A DNA stretch of 64,000 nucleotides from Isoetes taiwanensis. Its lineage: Eukaryota > Streptophyta > Lycopodiopsida > Isoetales > Isoetaceae. Under the pieces are notes generated by a model that did not search any database, was not told the origin of the DNA, and saw only the letters and a program-made list of their open reading frames with translations. Both the position numbers and the translations under genes were made by a program. The stretch is from assembly GCA_021234155.1 (NCBI GenBank), contig JAJEKV010000025.1:1-64000 (forward strand), given 5' to 3'. Positions 13,991 through 26,000 of this stretch are shown in pieces (within the stretch, counting starts at the first letter, position 1; the number at the start of each line of letters is the position of its first letter).

Positions 13991-14686
13991 TGGCATTAAA
14001 TATTTCGAAGAATGATGCGCTGACATGCAACAACGACAATTCTAACAATTGGAATGTGGGATTCATTGGGTTTGAAAAGGTTCCTTGGGAAATTTATGTG
14101 TATGGATAAAGTCTTTGCCAATGGGACACATTTGAAATTTTGAACACGGTTTTGGGTGTAATCGACAGAGTATTTATTTGAATTGATGTTTGTGCCAATG
14201 CAAAAGTATTTTGCTATGTTTGGGGTGATTTTCTATTACAGGCACATCTTATATGACACCATTTTATGATGTCACATCATGTTTAAGACATGTCTTATTT
14301 TTATTATTTTCCATTCAACAAATAAAGGCAGTCCTAATAATATAGATATGTCTTAAAGGTTTACATTTTCCATTAAGTGACATGAGACATGTCCTTTAAA
14401 TTTTAATTCAACAGCAATACTTTACATAGAACAACACAACATTAAATTCAAATGAATCATCCTCCATGTTTGCAACATTATTGTTTGTTTACTTCATACA
14501 CAAAGCTCTAGGTAATGCCTTCCTTCTTTTATCTAGTATCATCATTCACTGCAAGGTTTTCCCTTGAGAAAACCTTTTCGGTAGAGGTTTTTAATCTAGT
14601 AATGATTGTCTTGGCACCATAACAATAGATCCCATTATTTATTGATACCAGGTGAATGGTTAAAAGCCCCATTCTGTGATACATTA
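13991..14686. other. non-coding; possible 3' flank of a PIF element
   Basis: AT-rich with repeated GACATGTCTTA-type words near 14,290-14,400. It lies downstream of the minus-strand PIF transposase remnant and may contain that element's end, but I could not pair terminal inverted repeats. Confidence 0.3.
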
Positions 14687-14762
14687 TTCTATTCTATTCT
14701 ATTCTATTCTATTCTATTCTATTCTATTCTATTCTGTTCTATTACATTCTGTTCTATTCTTC
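14687..14762. repeat. (ATTCT)n microsatellite
   Basis: About nine near-perfect ATTCT units followed by interrupted ones (TGTTC, TACATTC). A shorter run of the same pentamer ends the LINE at 29,956-29,975, so this one could also be a retroposon tail. No LINE sequence was recognised next to it. Confidence 0.9.
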
Positions 14763-14949
14763 GCGTTGTCTTCAATTGATCTTCCAGTTGATGGAGGTGT
14801 AACCACTTCCTCTTGAACATCGAGAATCTGAGCATTCAAGAACATCATCTGAAGCCACACCCAATTCTCGTCAAAGCATCTCTGGCAAAGATTATTCTAC
14901 ATTCCTTTAGCTCTCTTGGGCTTCCCTGATCCAAATTTCATCAAAAGCA

Positions 14950-16050
14950 TCATTGTGAATAATACATAAGTTGTGTGAGACTAGACACTCTCAAAACAAT
15001 AGCAGAACGTAACATGCTTCAAATGCATCTCCATTTTCTTCAATAATATACAAAACTTGAGCCTTTAGTATACCAAATGCCTATTCCGAACATCCCGGTG
15101 CTAAATGAATGAAATTCCAATGTTTTCTGTACTGGGGTAAATTCTGGGCCTACATTCAAAAACATGGTGCCAACACCAATTCATAGCATTGTAACTTTCG
15201 CATCACCTAATATGCGATAATTGCCCATTTGACTAGGAGGTAAATGGTGCAATCGGATGTTCTTTGAAATAATGCCCAATGTATACTTACTTGCCCAACC
15301 AACAACATAATCCCTATATTGGATACACGGAATCAACAATGATTTTGTATAAGAATGGAGGAAGCCTTTCCTATTGTAATAACTAGGAACATGCTTTATA
15401 GGGCCATTTTATGAATATGGTGGCATCCACTTACCCCAATCACATTAGGGAATGACATGCTTGGCCTGAAACCCGAGTTGCATATTTCTTACCATTTACT
15501 CATGGAGGGCCAAATAAGACCACAATGCACGGTTCTTCCCTCTTTATTTTAACTACGACAAAATTCTATAACACATCTATAGCTGTAGTGATGTCTTCCA
15601 TATAATTACGGTACCGCAGGGAGGTTGAACCACTTGCAAGGCGAGTTAATGCAACAACCAATTTTATCGGGACTTCCAAATTGAAACCTTAGGTGTGTGT
15701 CCTTCCTCTAACCGCCGGATGTAACACACTTGCACAACCATTCAAAGATTGCCCATGACACCCTCACAGCCGACAAAACATTTTATACGTGGTGGACTAT
15801 GTGGCAAGATGTTTTCGTAGTATCTTTCTATGCACTTTTACACCCAACAACTCCTTTCTTTGCCTTTGCATCGTGAAATTCATCTTCGTACCAACTTGGC
15901 TTGCACACATGCATACATGTATCTCTTGGATGATGATGCCTCCGGTCCTTAACCTCTCGGCATTTTGAAGGACTGCAATATTTAGCATATTCATAGGAGG
16001 CTATATCGGTGACTTGGATCCATTGGGAAACACAATTAGAAGGCAATTAG
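14950..16050 (-). pseudogene. PIF/Harbinger-type transposase remnant (HARBI1-like DDE)
   Basis: On the minus strand, several frames together give the order expected of plant PIF/Harbinger transposases (DDE_Tnp_4 class). An N-terminal part reads VVALTRLASGS (family pattern: V-A-L-x-R-L-A-T/S-G-x-S). A central part follows with a PNVIG-like word, then YYNRKGF, then VGWASKYT, then a LPPSQMGNYRILGD stretch. PIF transposases cleave and rejoin DNA at their inverted repeats. Stops and frameshifts separate all these blocks, so no functional protein is made. TIRs and a TWA target duplication were not located. HARBI1-like host genes are an alternative, but the decay and repeat-rich setting favour a dead transposon. 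Confidence 0.72.
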
Positions 16051-16059
16051 AATACAACA

Positions 16060-16514
16060 CATGAGAATGGGCAGCAGGAAAAGTCTCGGCAAGCATGACC
16101 ATGTAGCAAGCTAGCCATGATATGAGACTCATATAAGTCAAATTGAAGATAAAGATATGCATTTAGCCATACTATATTAATTTTGGTCGGAGTATATTAG
16201 ATGGGATGAAACTCATGATGTGATTGTACTAATTAAGTGCAAGGGAAAATCCAAATAAAAAGCTAAAATAAACTCTCCTACAACAATGAACATAAATACC
16301 AGGCGGGGATATAGCCTTCAAACCTTAAAACTAATCCTATCCCGAGTTTGACCAATGCTAAGTCTAAACTAGGGCCAATGTTTACTTAAAATGGGTAGCA
16401 CTAGTTGAAAATGATGACACGGTAGTATTGTCCGATTACAAAGCTAACTACCAATATTTTGGTTAAATCTTTAACTTGTTTGTTATGCTAAACTATGGTA
16501 GTGGTAGCGGCGGG
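16060..16514. other. non-coding, nothing recognised
   Basis: AT-rich spacer between the PIF remnant and a short minisatellite. No motif seen on either strand. Confidence 0.35.
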
Positions 16515-16685
16515 ATTAGGCTGGCCCATTCCATCGATTCGCCCGGGATTAGCGGCTCACCACGGTCATATAGCTGCCCGTTCCATCAATTACTACCCGG
16601 GATTAGTAGCTTCGCTATCGGTCAAATAGGCTGCCTCGTTCCACTAGTTACTACCCGGCGGCATAGATTACGCCCGGCGGCATGT
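16515..16685 (+). repeat. minisatellite, about 60-bp unit, about 2.5 copies
   Basis: Repeated words GCCC(G)TTCCA, ATTACTACCCGG, GGGATTAG and ATAGGCTG/ATAGCTG recur at about 58-62 bp. The region is more GC-rich than its surroundings. The last copies end in two CCCGGCGGCAT words. Confidence 0.6.
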
Positions 16686-16874
16686 ATATGAAAATTAAAA
16701 AGTCCTAGGTTCCCTTTCCCCATAAACATAACAAATGGCACTATTATCACATACAATTTAAGATGGAACTCACAATTCAAAATGGTGGGATAGGCTGTTG
16801 GATGTACATTTAATGAAGCTGCAACACTAGAAATGAAATGTCATCTTTTACTTTTTATTGGCGAGGATGGTTGA

Positions 16875-17502
16875 TGTTGGAATATAAATATCTTGACTAA
16901 GCATAATGTCTTTGAAACAATGAGTGGTTCGGCCTAGCACCTGATCTTGAGATGGTGTGAAAATACGTAGAAGCACTTTACACTGACACCGACCAAACCG
17001 ACCCTAAATCGGTCTTGTAATTAATGGGCGGTGGTTAAAAGCGGTAGACTACTATTCTTAGTCTCACCGGTTGTATATAATGATTATGCGTTATGTACTA
17101 TGCAATGCTTTCGAAGTAGAGATTGTATTTCCCATTGCTTTTTCTCAATAGATTTTTTCTTGTCTTCTATTCTAGGGTGTAAATATGGTAATGCTACCCA
17201 AAAGCACCATCGGGACAAAGTGCTTTTAGGTGCTTTGCTTGAAGACATTTTTCTTCAAGCGACCTTAGAGTTGTTACTTAAAAACAATATATATATGATG
17301 TAGGAAGGCAAGGGCGATGATATAGATCTCGTGGAGGGCCGTACAAATTGTGGAGGTCAAGGTTATGACACATTTTTTCTTAGTCATAGGGTGCTTTAGG
17401 TGCTATGTGCTTCAGCTTTTTGGGTAGCATTACCATATTTACACCCTCTATCTCTTGAGTCGATCTTGCGGGTTTGTCTTTGGTTTTGCACTAGTTCTAT
17501 CA
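16875..17502 (+). repeat. Copia 5' LTR (interrupted by a MITE)
   Basis: 628 bp long; subtracting the 272-bp MITE and one 4-bp target copy leaves 352 bp, exactly the length of the 3' LTR. The last part, with the TTTTCTCAATAGATTTTTTC word, is nearly identical between LTRs. The 5' third is much more divergent. Confidence 0.92.
17175..17446. mobile_element. 272-bp MITE with 29-bp perfect TIRs and TCTA duplication
   Basis: The ends are perfect inverted repeats starting GGGTGTAAATATGGTAATGC and running 29 bp each. TCTA at 17,171-17,174 and 17,447-17,450 is the target duplication; the 3' LTR shows the empty site with a single TCTA. It has no coding capacity. A 4-bp duplication does not fit Tc1/Mariner (TA), PIF (3 bp), hAT (8 bp) or MULE (9 bp), so the superfamily is open. 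Inner TIR regions hold further GTGCTTTAGGTGCT-type words. Confidence 0.93.
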
Positions 17503-17517
17503 TGGTATCGGGGCGGC
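17503..17517 (+). promoter_or_regulatory. Copia primer-binding site (initiator tRNA-Met)
   Basis: TGGTATCGGGGCGGC directly follows the 5' LTR. Plant Copia elements carry TGGTATCAGAGC here, complementary to the 3' end of tRNA-iMet; this copy keeps TGGTATC and then diverges. Confidence 0.85.
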
Positions 17518-17821
17518 TTTCTTGATGGAAGAATAGAGCAAGCTATTGGAGAAGCATCAAATTGGATTGGCCATTGTTCTTTTGGTGAGATTTGGTGGTG
17601 GAAAATCTCATTCTGACATTGGAGAAGATTCTTGTTTTGGCACTGGAGGAAGTGTTTTGGAAGAGTGATTCGGATTTTTCCAACAAGTTACGGTGTGAGA
17701 TTCGAGTTTGCCAAGACCTTTTGGTGACAAAATTCAAGATTTAACTTTTCTAGTGGGTGCTTTGTTTGGTGGCGAATTTGTTTTCTCAACCATCTTTTTG
17801 GGCTGAAAGTAGGAGGAATTC

Positions 17822-18640
17822 ATGGATCCATTCAAGTTCTCACAGAATGCAAAAGCTCACTAATAATAATTACCATGCTTGGAAGAAGTTCATGGTGAAT
17901 TATTTGATATTTAGTGACATGGGGGCGGTGTTTGATGAAACTTTATCGGCACCAAAGTCGGCCGGATGTTAGCGGGGGTAAACCCGAGAAAGCTTGTGCT
18001 CTTGTCAAAATATTGGTGAAGAGACAATTGGTCATGAAATCAACCATTTCTGCGAGTTTAAGGAGATGTGGTCTCATTTGGAGAAGTCTCTTGATAGCAG
18101 GGTATGGCTACTCAAATGCTGATCGAGAACAAAATGAGACATGCCCAATTAGGTGATTTCAAATCATCGGCGACATACCTTACTCGAGATGAAGCAATAA
18201 TGGCTTGGATTACATGGTCACCGGGTGGAGTGCTATCTGAAAAAACGGTGATTCAAGATATCTTGGTTGGTCTTCCTCCTTAGAGTATGATATTATCTCT
18301 TGAATATCAAAAGTACAAGGAGAAGATTGATATAGCCAAAGTAACCATTCATCGCAACAAGAGGAGTTGGTGCTGAAGCAAAGGGATGGGAGAGTGGACC
18401 ATGCTAATTTTGTGTCTACTTCTACCGGTTTGACACCAAGAAGAAGTTCTTCGATAGCAAAGACTCTAGGAAGTCAGAAAATGTGAAGTCCGAGAGGTAA
18501 GAAATCCAAGGAGTTCAAGTCTTTGGAATTGTGGTGAAAAGGGTCACTACGGTTAGAATTGTAAGAAGGAGAAGAAAAGCTCAAAGGATAGTGTGACGAG
18601 AAAACCCCGTGATCAACTCTAAGGGGAGACAAGTGCTGTT
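17822..18640 (+). pseudogene. Copia gag with CCHC zinc knuckle
   Basis: Starts near the ATG at 17,822 (MDPFKF). After a frameshift it reads NNYHAWKKFM, the conserved N-terminal word of plant Copia Gag (UBN2-type). The nucleocapsid knuckle at about 18,524-18,566 reads WNCGEKGHY, then a stop where a residue is expected, then NCK. The second and third cysteines and the histidine are present; the first cysteine is lost. Gag would form the particle and bind the RNA. At least three frame changes separate the pieces, so this copy makes no Gag. Confidence 0.85.
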
Positions 18641-18689
18641 GCGTGTGCTAATTTTGATTTGAATATCGAATCTTCTGGCGGTGACCCTA

Positions 18690-19030
18690 CTGAAGGATTT
18701 GGATTTTGGACTCGGGAACGACGATTCATCTTACGGGAGATTGGATGTGTTTTACGAACTTGAACCTCGTCGAGGAGGTGGTGTGAAGATGGGTGATGGA
18801 TACTCTCTTCCTATCGCGAGGAAAGGGATTGTAGCTTTTCAATTGCATGGGCGTGATGTAGTTAGTAAGGTGAGGAAATGTCATGTTTGCTCTGGTTCTG
18901 ATCTAATATCATGTCTGCTGGAATTTGATAAAGCGGGCCATCGCATTCTTCTGGAAATGGCAAAGCTTATCTGCTGGGCGAGGAATCCACTTGAAGAAAT
19001 TGACTTGAAAAGTCTGCGGTTCATGTACGA
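18690..19030 (+). pseudogene. Copia aspartic protease and pre-integrase segment
   Basis: WILDSGTTIHL at 18,700-18,732 is the catalytic motif of the Copia protease (D-S-G, here D-S-G-T-T). It is followed by MGDGYSLPI, matching the conserved G-D-G strand. The frame then shifts. The protease cleaves the polyprotein. A downstream Ile/Leu-rich part probably corresponds to the spacer before the integrase zinc finger; the HHCC finger itself was not cleanly readable. Confidence 0.8.
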
Positions 19031-19039
19031 TGGAATGAC

Positions 19040-19990
19040 TGCGAGAATTCTTTGATGGTTCAGTTCATAAGACCTGAACATGGTCTTGTATGTGATGATT
19101 TTGAGCGAGCATGCGTGGCATGCTTTCGTTTGGTCATGGTGGAAACCGCGTACATGCTTTGTACAAGAACAAGATGGTTCTGGTATTCCCTCTCGAAATG
19201 TGTCAAGCTTGAGTGTCTTTGCATGCCATCTCGGAAAGCAACATCAGCGACCTTTTTCCCGGCGGGCTATTCATCGAGCAACTCAACCTCTTGGCTGTGC
19301 ATTACGATTTGTGCTATATGTACGATGTTTAGCTAGGTGGAAAGAGGTATTTCTTGACCGATTGATGATTTCAATAGGTACACTTGGGTGTATACTTTGC
19401 CTTTACCAAATCGAGGTGTTTGGCAAGTTCAAGGCCTTCAAAGCGGCGGTAAGAAAATTGCGGGTTAGTAATAAAAAAGTTGAGAAGTGGCGATGGAGGT
19501 GAATATATTTCTAATGCCTTTGATGAGTTTCTCATGGAAGAAGGTATTGAAAGACGATTTAATCATTCCTTATGCTCATCCACAAAATGGCGTGTAGCTG
19601 AAAGGAGGAATAGATCTTTGCTTGATTTGGCAAGATCTATGATGAGTCTAACAAGCAATACTGAATCTTTTGGGGAGAGGCATGATGGCAATGAGAATAT
19701 TTGGCAAATAGGTAAGCCTACTAAAGGCGGAGTCTAGGATGTGACTCCTTATGAAGCATTTTGGAGAATGAAACGGATGTGTGTGTCTCATTTGAGGGTG
19801 TTTGGATGCTTGGCTTATGCTTCCATACCAGAAATTTGAAAAAGTATGGGAAGTTGCATGGCGGGCTGTCAAAGCCATCTTCATTGGGTATCGAGAAAAT
19901 CGAGAAAGGTTACAAGTTGTATGATCCTTCCAACAAAGCGGGTTATTATGCTTGAGTCGATTCGGTTCGTTGAAGATGCGTGTATGATGG
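19040..19990 (+). pseudogene. Copia integrase core (degenerate)
   Basis: The readable part, about 19,488-19,660, gives GDGGEYISNAFDEFL then a VAERRNRSLLDLARSMM stretch. These correspond to the DNGGEY and NGVAERKNR-type motifs of Copia integrase, the latter holding the catalytic Glu. Before it, the core Asp region is spread over two frames. After it, a GCEAYAYIP-like region and a GYxENxKGYKLYDP-type word (about 19,880-19,935) mark the end of the domain. Integrase inserts the cDNA into the genome. Multiple frameshifts. Confidence 0.82.
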
Positions 19991-20479
19991 CATATCTTCC
20001 GGTGATTCTCTGTAGTTCACAATGGCGGCGGCTTGGATGTTGGAGATCGATAGCGGCCGGTGGTAGACCTTTCTCTCCCTCTCTAGTGGTTTCTCCATTG
20101 AACTCACATTTGCAAGTAGTGGCGCGGGATGATCCCAATCCCACTCGCCCTATGGTCCATGGCGGGTTGGTTCCTTTCACGGGGAGTAAAAACACACATG
20201 AAGGTATGCTGTAGCACGATCCGGCTGTTACAACACCTATTGTAGCATTTTTTGCTATACCTCACATTGTTGAACCTAGGAGATCAGCATGTCTCAAGGA
20301 GAAACAAATTGTTGCGAGAACCGGTTCGCATTTTATGTTGTTTTGTTGTTGAACCTAGGAGATCAGCAGCGTCGATGGAGAAACAAGAGAAGTCTAATGG
20401 ATCATGTAACCTTGCCTTAATGGCAAAGGTCGGGATCATGTTGATCCACACACCTTTCATGAAGCGGCTAGTGATCGCG

Positions 20480-21350
20480 GTGGCGGCATGCAATGGAAGA
20501 AGAATACTCTCAATTCTTTGAAGCACGGCACATGGGAATTGGTTGAACTCCCGGTGATAAGCAAGTTATTGGCTGTAAGTGGGTGTTTAGAACCAAATTT
20601 CATGCGATGGGGACGATGTCAAAGCACAAAGCTAGACTTGTAGCCAAGGGTTTTACCTGAAAAAGGCTTAGATTATGATGAAGTATTTGCTCCGTAGCGG
20701 AATGTCCACTATTAGATCAGTTATAGCTCTTCTTTGCAATGAAAGGTTATTAGCGTTTCAAATGGACATTAAGTGCCTTTTTGAATGGTGATTTAGAGGA
20801 AGAAGTCTATATGACTCAACCTCGAGGATTTGTTGTTCAAGGGAAGGGCTTGACTGGTTTGTCATTTGAAGAAAAGCATTTATGCCTTAAGAAACAGCTC
20901 CAAGATGTTGGCATGCAAAAATTAATGCTTTCTTTCTTGGCGAGGGGGTTGGCCAGTGCGTGCAGACCCCAATCTTTATTACAAATCACATGAAGGCGAA
21001 TAATGCGTTGTGGTTTTGTATGTTGATGATTTGATCATCACGGGGAGATCTTGATGTGTTGATTTCTACATTGAAGTTGCAGTTATCTTCGTCCTTCGAG
21101 ATGAGTGATCTTGGCCTTATGCATTATTGTTTAGGTGTAGAAGTGTGGCAACACTTTCGGATGGCATCTATCTTTCTCGCCGAAATATATCAAAGAAATA
21201 TTCTGGATGTATCGCATGCAAGATTGCAAGGCTGTGGCAAGTCCTTTGATCCATGCACAAGGCTTGAGCTTGATTTGATGGTGAGGAGTGTGATCCCACT
21301 CTATCGAAGCTTGGTAGGGGCGTTGATATATCTCCACGGTCACTAGGCAC
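20480..21350 (+). pseudogene. Copia reverse transcriptase (degenerate)
   Basis: The order of motifs is that of Copia RT. TWELVELP and CKWVFRTKFHA lie at about 20,530-20,615, KARLVAKGF at about 20,628-20,655 and DYDEVFAP at about 20,675-20,700. YMTQPRGF lies at about 20,809-20,832 and the catalytic YVDDLIIT at 21,019-21,042. The YVDD box is intact although frames change before and after it. Downstream FEMSDLGLMHYCLGVE is the conserved thumb segment. The enzyme copies element RNA into cDNA; this copy cannot because of stops between motifs. Confidence 0.88.
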
Positions 21351-21399
21351 GATATCTCTTTTACGTGGGGAGTGTTGAGCAGATTCATGAGCAATCGAG

Positions 21400-22025
21400 G
21401 CGTGCCTTTGGAAGGTTTGCTAAAAAGGCTGGCGGCATATCTGAAAGGGACATCGGGAAGGTCTCTTTTATCCGAGGGTCCTCGATTTCCGGTGAAAGTC
21501 TTTGTTGATCAGATCATGCTAATTGTCATGATAGCGGGGAGGTCCACAACGAGGGATGGTCCGTTCATAGGGCCTAACGTGCTGATTTGGTTGTCCAAAA
21601 GGCGGTCTACGGTGTCAATCGGCACCCGCGAGGCGAATTCAAAGCACTTTCGGTGTTGGGATGCAGGAATTATTGTGGCTTAAACATTTGTGGGACGAAT
21701 CTGCGGTACCTCCATCCTCATTTTGTTAAATTGTGTGACAACACAAGTACCATCCATCTTGCCAAGGATGCTAAGTACCACCCAAAGACAAAACACCTTG
21801 ACACCCACTTGTGTTTTGTCGGTGCTTAGAATCAAATGGGATCTTCTCAACTTGTTCATTGCTCCTCCACCGAGGATCGGTTTATTGATGGCTTTACCAA
21901 ACCATTAGTTGGATCTAAGTTAGTTAATGTGAAGGAGAGCTTGGGCATGAAGAAATTGCGGCATTTGAAGGGAGAGAAGGATTGCCTTAGTTTGGTGATT
22001 TTTCTACGCTTAGTAAACAACATTT
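21400..22025 (+). pseudogene. Copia RNase H and polyprotein C-terminus
   Basis: Reads in broken frames through an R-x-S-T-x-G-like word, then WLSKRRSTVSI at about 21,587-21,620, matching the SWSSKKQPTVALSS region of Copia RNase H. CDNTSTIHLAKDAKYHPKTK follows at about 21,735-21,795, then FTKPL and a basic end near 22,025. RNase H removes the RNA strand during cDNA synthesis. The polyprotein stop lies just before the polypurine tract. Confidence 0.85.
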
Positions 22026-22035
22026 AAGGGGAGAG
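22025..22035 (+). promoter_or_regulatory. Copia polypurine tract
   Basis: AAGGGGAGAG lies directly before the 3' LTR, the position and composition expected of the primer for plus-strand cDNA synthesis. Confidence 0.88.
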
Positions 22036-22387
22036 TGTTGGAATATAAATATCTTGACTAGCATAATGTGCTTGGCGGCGGTGGTTGACACTTAGCACTT
22101 TCACAGTGTTGAGGCGATCTTTGAAATGTCTGCGAAGGCTGACACTTTGTCCCGCGACGCAGACCCTAAATCGATCTACCCGTAATTAATGGGCGGTGGT
22201 TAAGCGGTGAACTACTATTCTTAGTCTCACCGGTTGTATATATTGATTGTACGTTATGTACTATGCAATGCTCAGAAGTAGAGATTGTATTTCCCATTGC
22301 TTTTTCTCAATAGATTTTTTCTTGTCTTCTATTCTATCTCTTGAGTCGATCTTGCGGGTTTGTGCTGGTTTTGCACTAGTTCTATCA
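22036..22387 (+). repeat. Copia 3' LTR
   Basis: 352 bp, TG...CA ends, no MITE. It shows the uninterrupted TCTA target used by the MITE in the 5' LTR. Confidence 0.92.
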
Positions 22388-22392
22388 GTTAA

Positions 22393-22915
22393 AGCCACCT
22401 ATAATTCAAAGAAAGAAAAAAGTCATTACAAAGCACATGAAGATGAAGCGGCAAAAATGTGATCCACAACCATTCATGTGCATTTTTTTATAAGTTAACA
22501 AAAATAACTTGGAACTATTTGTAATCATGTTATGTTCAGCATGGAACAATTTTAGGGTTTCTTCTACATTTTCTATGTCAGATCCAACAATATCACAATC
22601 TTTAGCTTAGTGGGCGACTAAAAGCACTGCACATAGATTTGGACTTTGTATATATTACATGACAAGTACAAATATAACATACAAGGCAGCACAATTTCAA
22701 GGCAGTGGCTTAAGCTCAGATATATAGGGTTTACAGCCACACTTCTTTTTTCCACCGAGTGCGTCATTCTCAAACACATGTGGCGGTGAAGATGCCAGCA
22801 GGAGGAGGAATAGACATTTCGAACATTTACGGAAAAGCTAAGCGCACGACATAAGAATAATGTGGGCCCTAATGGGGCCGGTAGGGATAGTGAACAAGCG
22901 AGAGGTGTTGGTTGG
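22393..22915. other. non-coding, nothing recognised
   Basis: Open frames here are short and lie on both strands. A 122-codon minus frame (22,618-22,986) has no recognisable motif and runs into the direct repeat that follows, so it is not called as a gene. Confidence 0.35.
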
Positions 22916-22916
22916 A

Positions 22917-23070
22917 TGCTTTGTGGGCCCATGGTAGACCCTTTCGAGTATTCGAACCTTGAATGTGCACGTAGGCGTTCGAACACACGGCATAAATGGG
23001 TAGAAGCGACTACTCATAAGCGTCTAGGCGGTTTTGCCCGATTGGTTAAGGGCATGTCGGTTAGGAGCGT
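22917..23070 (+). repeat. separated direct repeat, left copy
   Basis: About 150 bp matching 26,163-26,315 in the same orientation, including GGGCCCATGGTAGAC, TATTCGAACCTTGAATGTGC, GGCATAAATGGGTAGAAG, ACTACTCATAAGCGTCTA and TGGTTAAGGGCATGTCGGTT. Differences cluster in GC-rich spots. The minus strand contains a GGTTCGAATA word resembling a pol III B box. The copies could be remnants of LTRs about 3.2 kb apart or two members of a SINE-like family. Confidence 0.7.
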
Positions 23071-26000
23071 TTGGTTGGTATCGAGCAATGTTGGATCTTT
23101 GGGAGTTGACATGGCAAATCAAAAGTAAGTTGAGATTGTGGAATTATGATGGTAATGGTTTTTCTTTTAGAGACATCGGGGAGATGGTATCATCGAGAGG
23201 GAGGAGCGATATCGGAGGCTTGGTGGTTAGCAATAAAGTGATAAGGGAGAATTCTCCATGTAGCGATGGAAGTAACTTTTGACAATGTTGAAGTACAGTT
23301 TCCCTTGTAGTTTGATGAATACATGATCATGATAGTTATAAGGGATTTGAGAAGTGCTTGGATCTATGATTGACCCATGAGGACATGGGTTAATTTTAGA
23401 AAGGGATCAGCTAGCGGACACGGCCACTTGATGGGGACGACATCGTATTTAAATATGCATGTATACATGCATGGCATGCATGCATGTGTGAAGCTTAAAA
23501 GCAAGGGTTTTTCTTGTGTTTTTGAGAAGGAGCCTTGCAAGCTTTGTAGGAGGCAGAGGCAGTGCGAGCATAGAAGGATTGTTGGAGACATCAAAAGGCA
23601 AGAGCTTGGAGATCACATCAGGATGGCATCAAACATCTTCTTACAGGTGGGGTTTTGTTGAGTTAATCACGAGGTACATGGGCTGATATCATTGGATTTA
23701 TGTGTGAATTGATAAGAAGGTATGGCTATGTATGTTGAGAAAGTATGGCATGCAAAACATCAGGAGGGCGAAAGATGGAATAGGCAGCTAATCTAGATGC
23801 ATGGTAATTATCCTAAAAGAGCACGGAGTAGGCCAAAATTGATGCGAGGAGGAATCTAGTTGAAGTTATGGGCTGCAACAAGCGGTTTTTTATGCAACAG
23901 GACGGAATCATCGCCCGACGGAGCGAAGATCTGGAAACATCCCGATATGACATGGAACATGCCGATTTGGGCATTAGAACCCGATGCATTGTGGGCAGCT
24001 CGAAAAGTTACAACCGTCGTAACCCGATCGTTTGTTGGTTGTTTCGTTGTTTTATTTGTCCTTTTCCTTGATGTCTTGTTAACAAATGTCATGTACACCT
24101 TAAATAAAGTTATAAGAAGTGGATAAATAAATATACAAGGAGTATAAGGGAAACTATGGAAGTACAAGGGCAGGGATCTAGCACAGACTATCCACAATAG
24201 TAAGTTGATTCTTGGAATCTGAGGAAGATAGGTGTGATTTGATTATTAGTTATTTAAGTATGCTTTGTTGAATTAAACAAGATAAGGTCTAAAAGTAACA
24301 TGAAGCATTGAGCAGTGGTTCACGGAGATGGGGCCTGGTTTTATGGTAAGTTGGCGAGAGGCTATATCGATTCTTGGTCATGAGGTCCTGTGGATTATTA
24401 AGCCAGAAGTGCAAGATTTGGAGTTTCCACGTTAAGACACATTAATAATCTTAAGCTATGGAAAGTGGGTTTTTAATTAGAATATTAAAAAAAAACTTAG
24501 CTAACAATGCTTCAAAAAGAAATAGATGTTGGAACTTTGGAGATCTGGAGAAGTTGGGCCGGGAGAGCAATATGAGGTATATGGAGTGTCTAGATGAGGC
24601 TATGGCGTGGAGCACTGTTAGTCTAAGTGTATACATGTAAGTTTCTAAGTTGTTGCATTGTATTTTATCAAAGGCATCATAGCTAATGGATTATCCCCAT
24701 GGGAGAATGGTTATGAGGCAAGTATTGCATTGTGTGGATTGGTATTATCTTTCCTTGTTAACCAAAGTGCATGCGTAGGCATCGAGCTACATCAATGATA
24801 GCCATGCTTGCGACTTCATCGGCGATGCTTAGATTGTGATCATCACCCATGTCGATTAAGTTTAGCTACTCAGACATGGTATTGGATGAAATTATATGTA
24901 AGAAGTATGGTAAGTTACTATGGCCAATGGTTTATCGAAGCTAATGTGGAGTTACATTCCTTAATGGGGAATTGCCTTAAGCGTAATTTGTAAGTATTAT
25001 TGTGAAAATGCTAAGTATGAGATATACTTCTATGTCATTGTAGGGTTCATTGGGAAAGCTACTTCCAGCGGTATGGGCAACCTCGACAAGCGGTATGATC
25101 TAGGCACATGTATAGGGAATATTCTAATGAACTTCACATGTCTTGGTCTTTGCATTGTTCCCTTTGTTGCCTTGGTATTTGATCATGTCTATTGGAACCT
25201 CGGTGGGGCTTCTAGGTTCGGTGGCCTAGGTTGCTCAGACATGCTCATGTTCACTGTGTTCTATGTTGTATTCTTGTACTCTGTGACCGGGGGCGTAGTT
25301 CTCTGGCGGGGATTGCTACGTCGATCAACTCTTGTGAACTCCCATGGTAAGAGGTCCTCCGGTGCGGGCGTGGGCTGAGAGGGTATCGATCTGAGGTTCA
25401 TCCCACCACCCTTCTGGGGCTTGGAATGTAAGCCGGCTGGGCAACATTTTGCTTGGGGCCTCTATATAGGCTTTTTGAGCTTCCCATTGTCGTGAGGAGC
25501 TATGTTTATGATGATTTGGTATTTTGGCTATGTTCTTTGCTTACATTTGCTCATGTGTTACATTCCTTTGCATTAGGTTGTCATTGTCTTAGCACTTTGC
25601 TGCTCACGTAGGATTTTCGATCACGTGTTTGTGCTTACCCAAGATTTGCGAGTATTTCCATGCATGCGGTGGCGGGGATCCCCACTTAGTCCGAGGACTA
25701 ACGGTGAGTGCATATGTGCGATGAATGGCGGCGGTGATCAAGCTAGCGGTAGCGGTCGCGGTTGTGGCTCGTGGTTGGCGAGAAGATTCTAGGGTTGAAT
25801 GGCTAGAGTTGGATGTTATCTCTATCGAGAATGTTGATTTATTGGATGTTGACCTTACCTGATTATATTGAGTTTATAAACATTTGTTCATTGAATTTGG
25901 AGTAAGTAAGTTCAATTGAAAGGAAGATTTAATTCTTCACCGGTATTATCAACCTAGAATTATAGAAGTTTGACAAGATCGAGTTGCGGGGAAGGTCAAC

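Larger units (their letters stand above)
16875..22387 (+). mobile_element. Ty1/Copia LTR retrotransposon, degenerate
   Basis: A complete-length but mutated Copia element. The LTRs begin TGTTGGAATATAAATATC and end with CA. A PBS follows the 5' LTR and a PPT precedes the 3' LTR. Flanking 5-mers GTTGA (16,870-16,874) and GTTAA (22,388-22,392) agree at four of five positions, fitting a target duplication. The internal order is gag, protease, integrase, reverse transcriptase, RNase H, which defines Copia and excludes Gypsy. Every domain has stops or frameshifts. The LTRs match in length once the MITE is removed (352 bp each) but differ at many sites, so the insertion is not very recent, or the assembly is noisy here. 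Confidence 0.93.

Noticed and set aside
23856-24197. 113-codon minus ORF as a gene
   Set aside because: No recognisable domain; two overlapping plus-strand frames of similar length make it likely chance.
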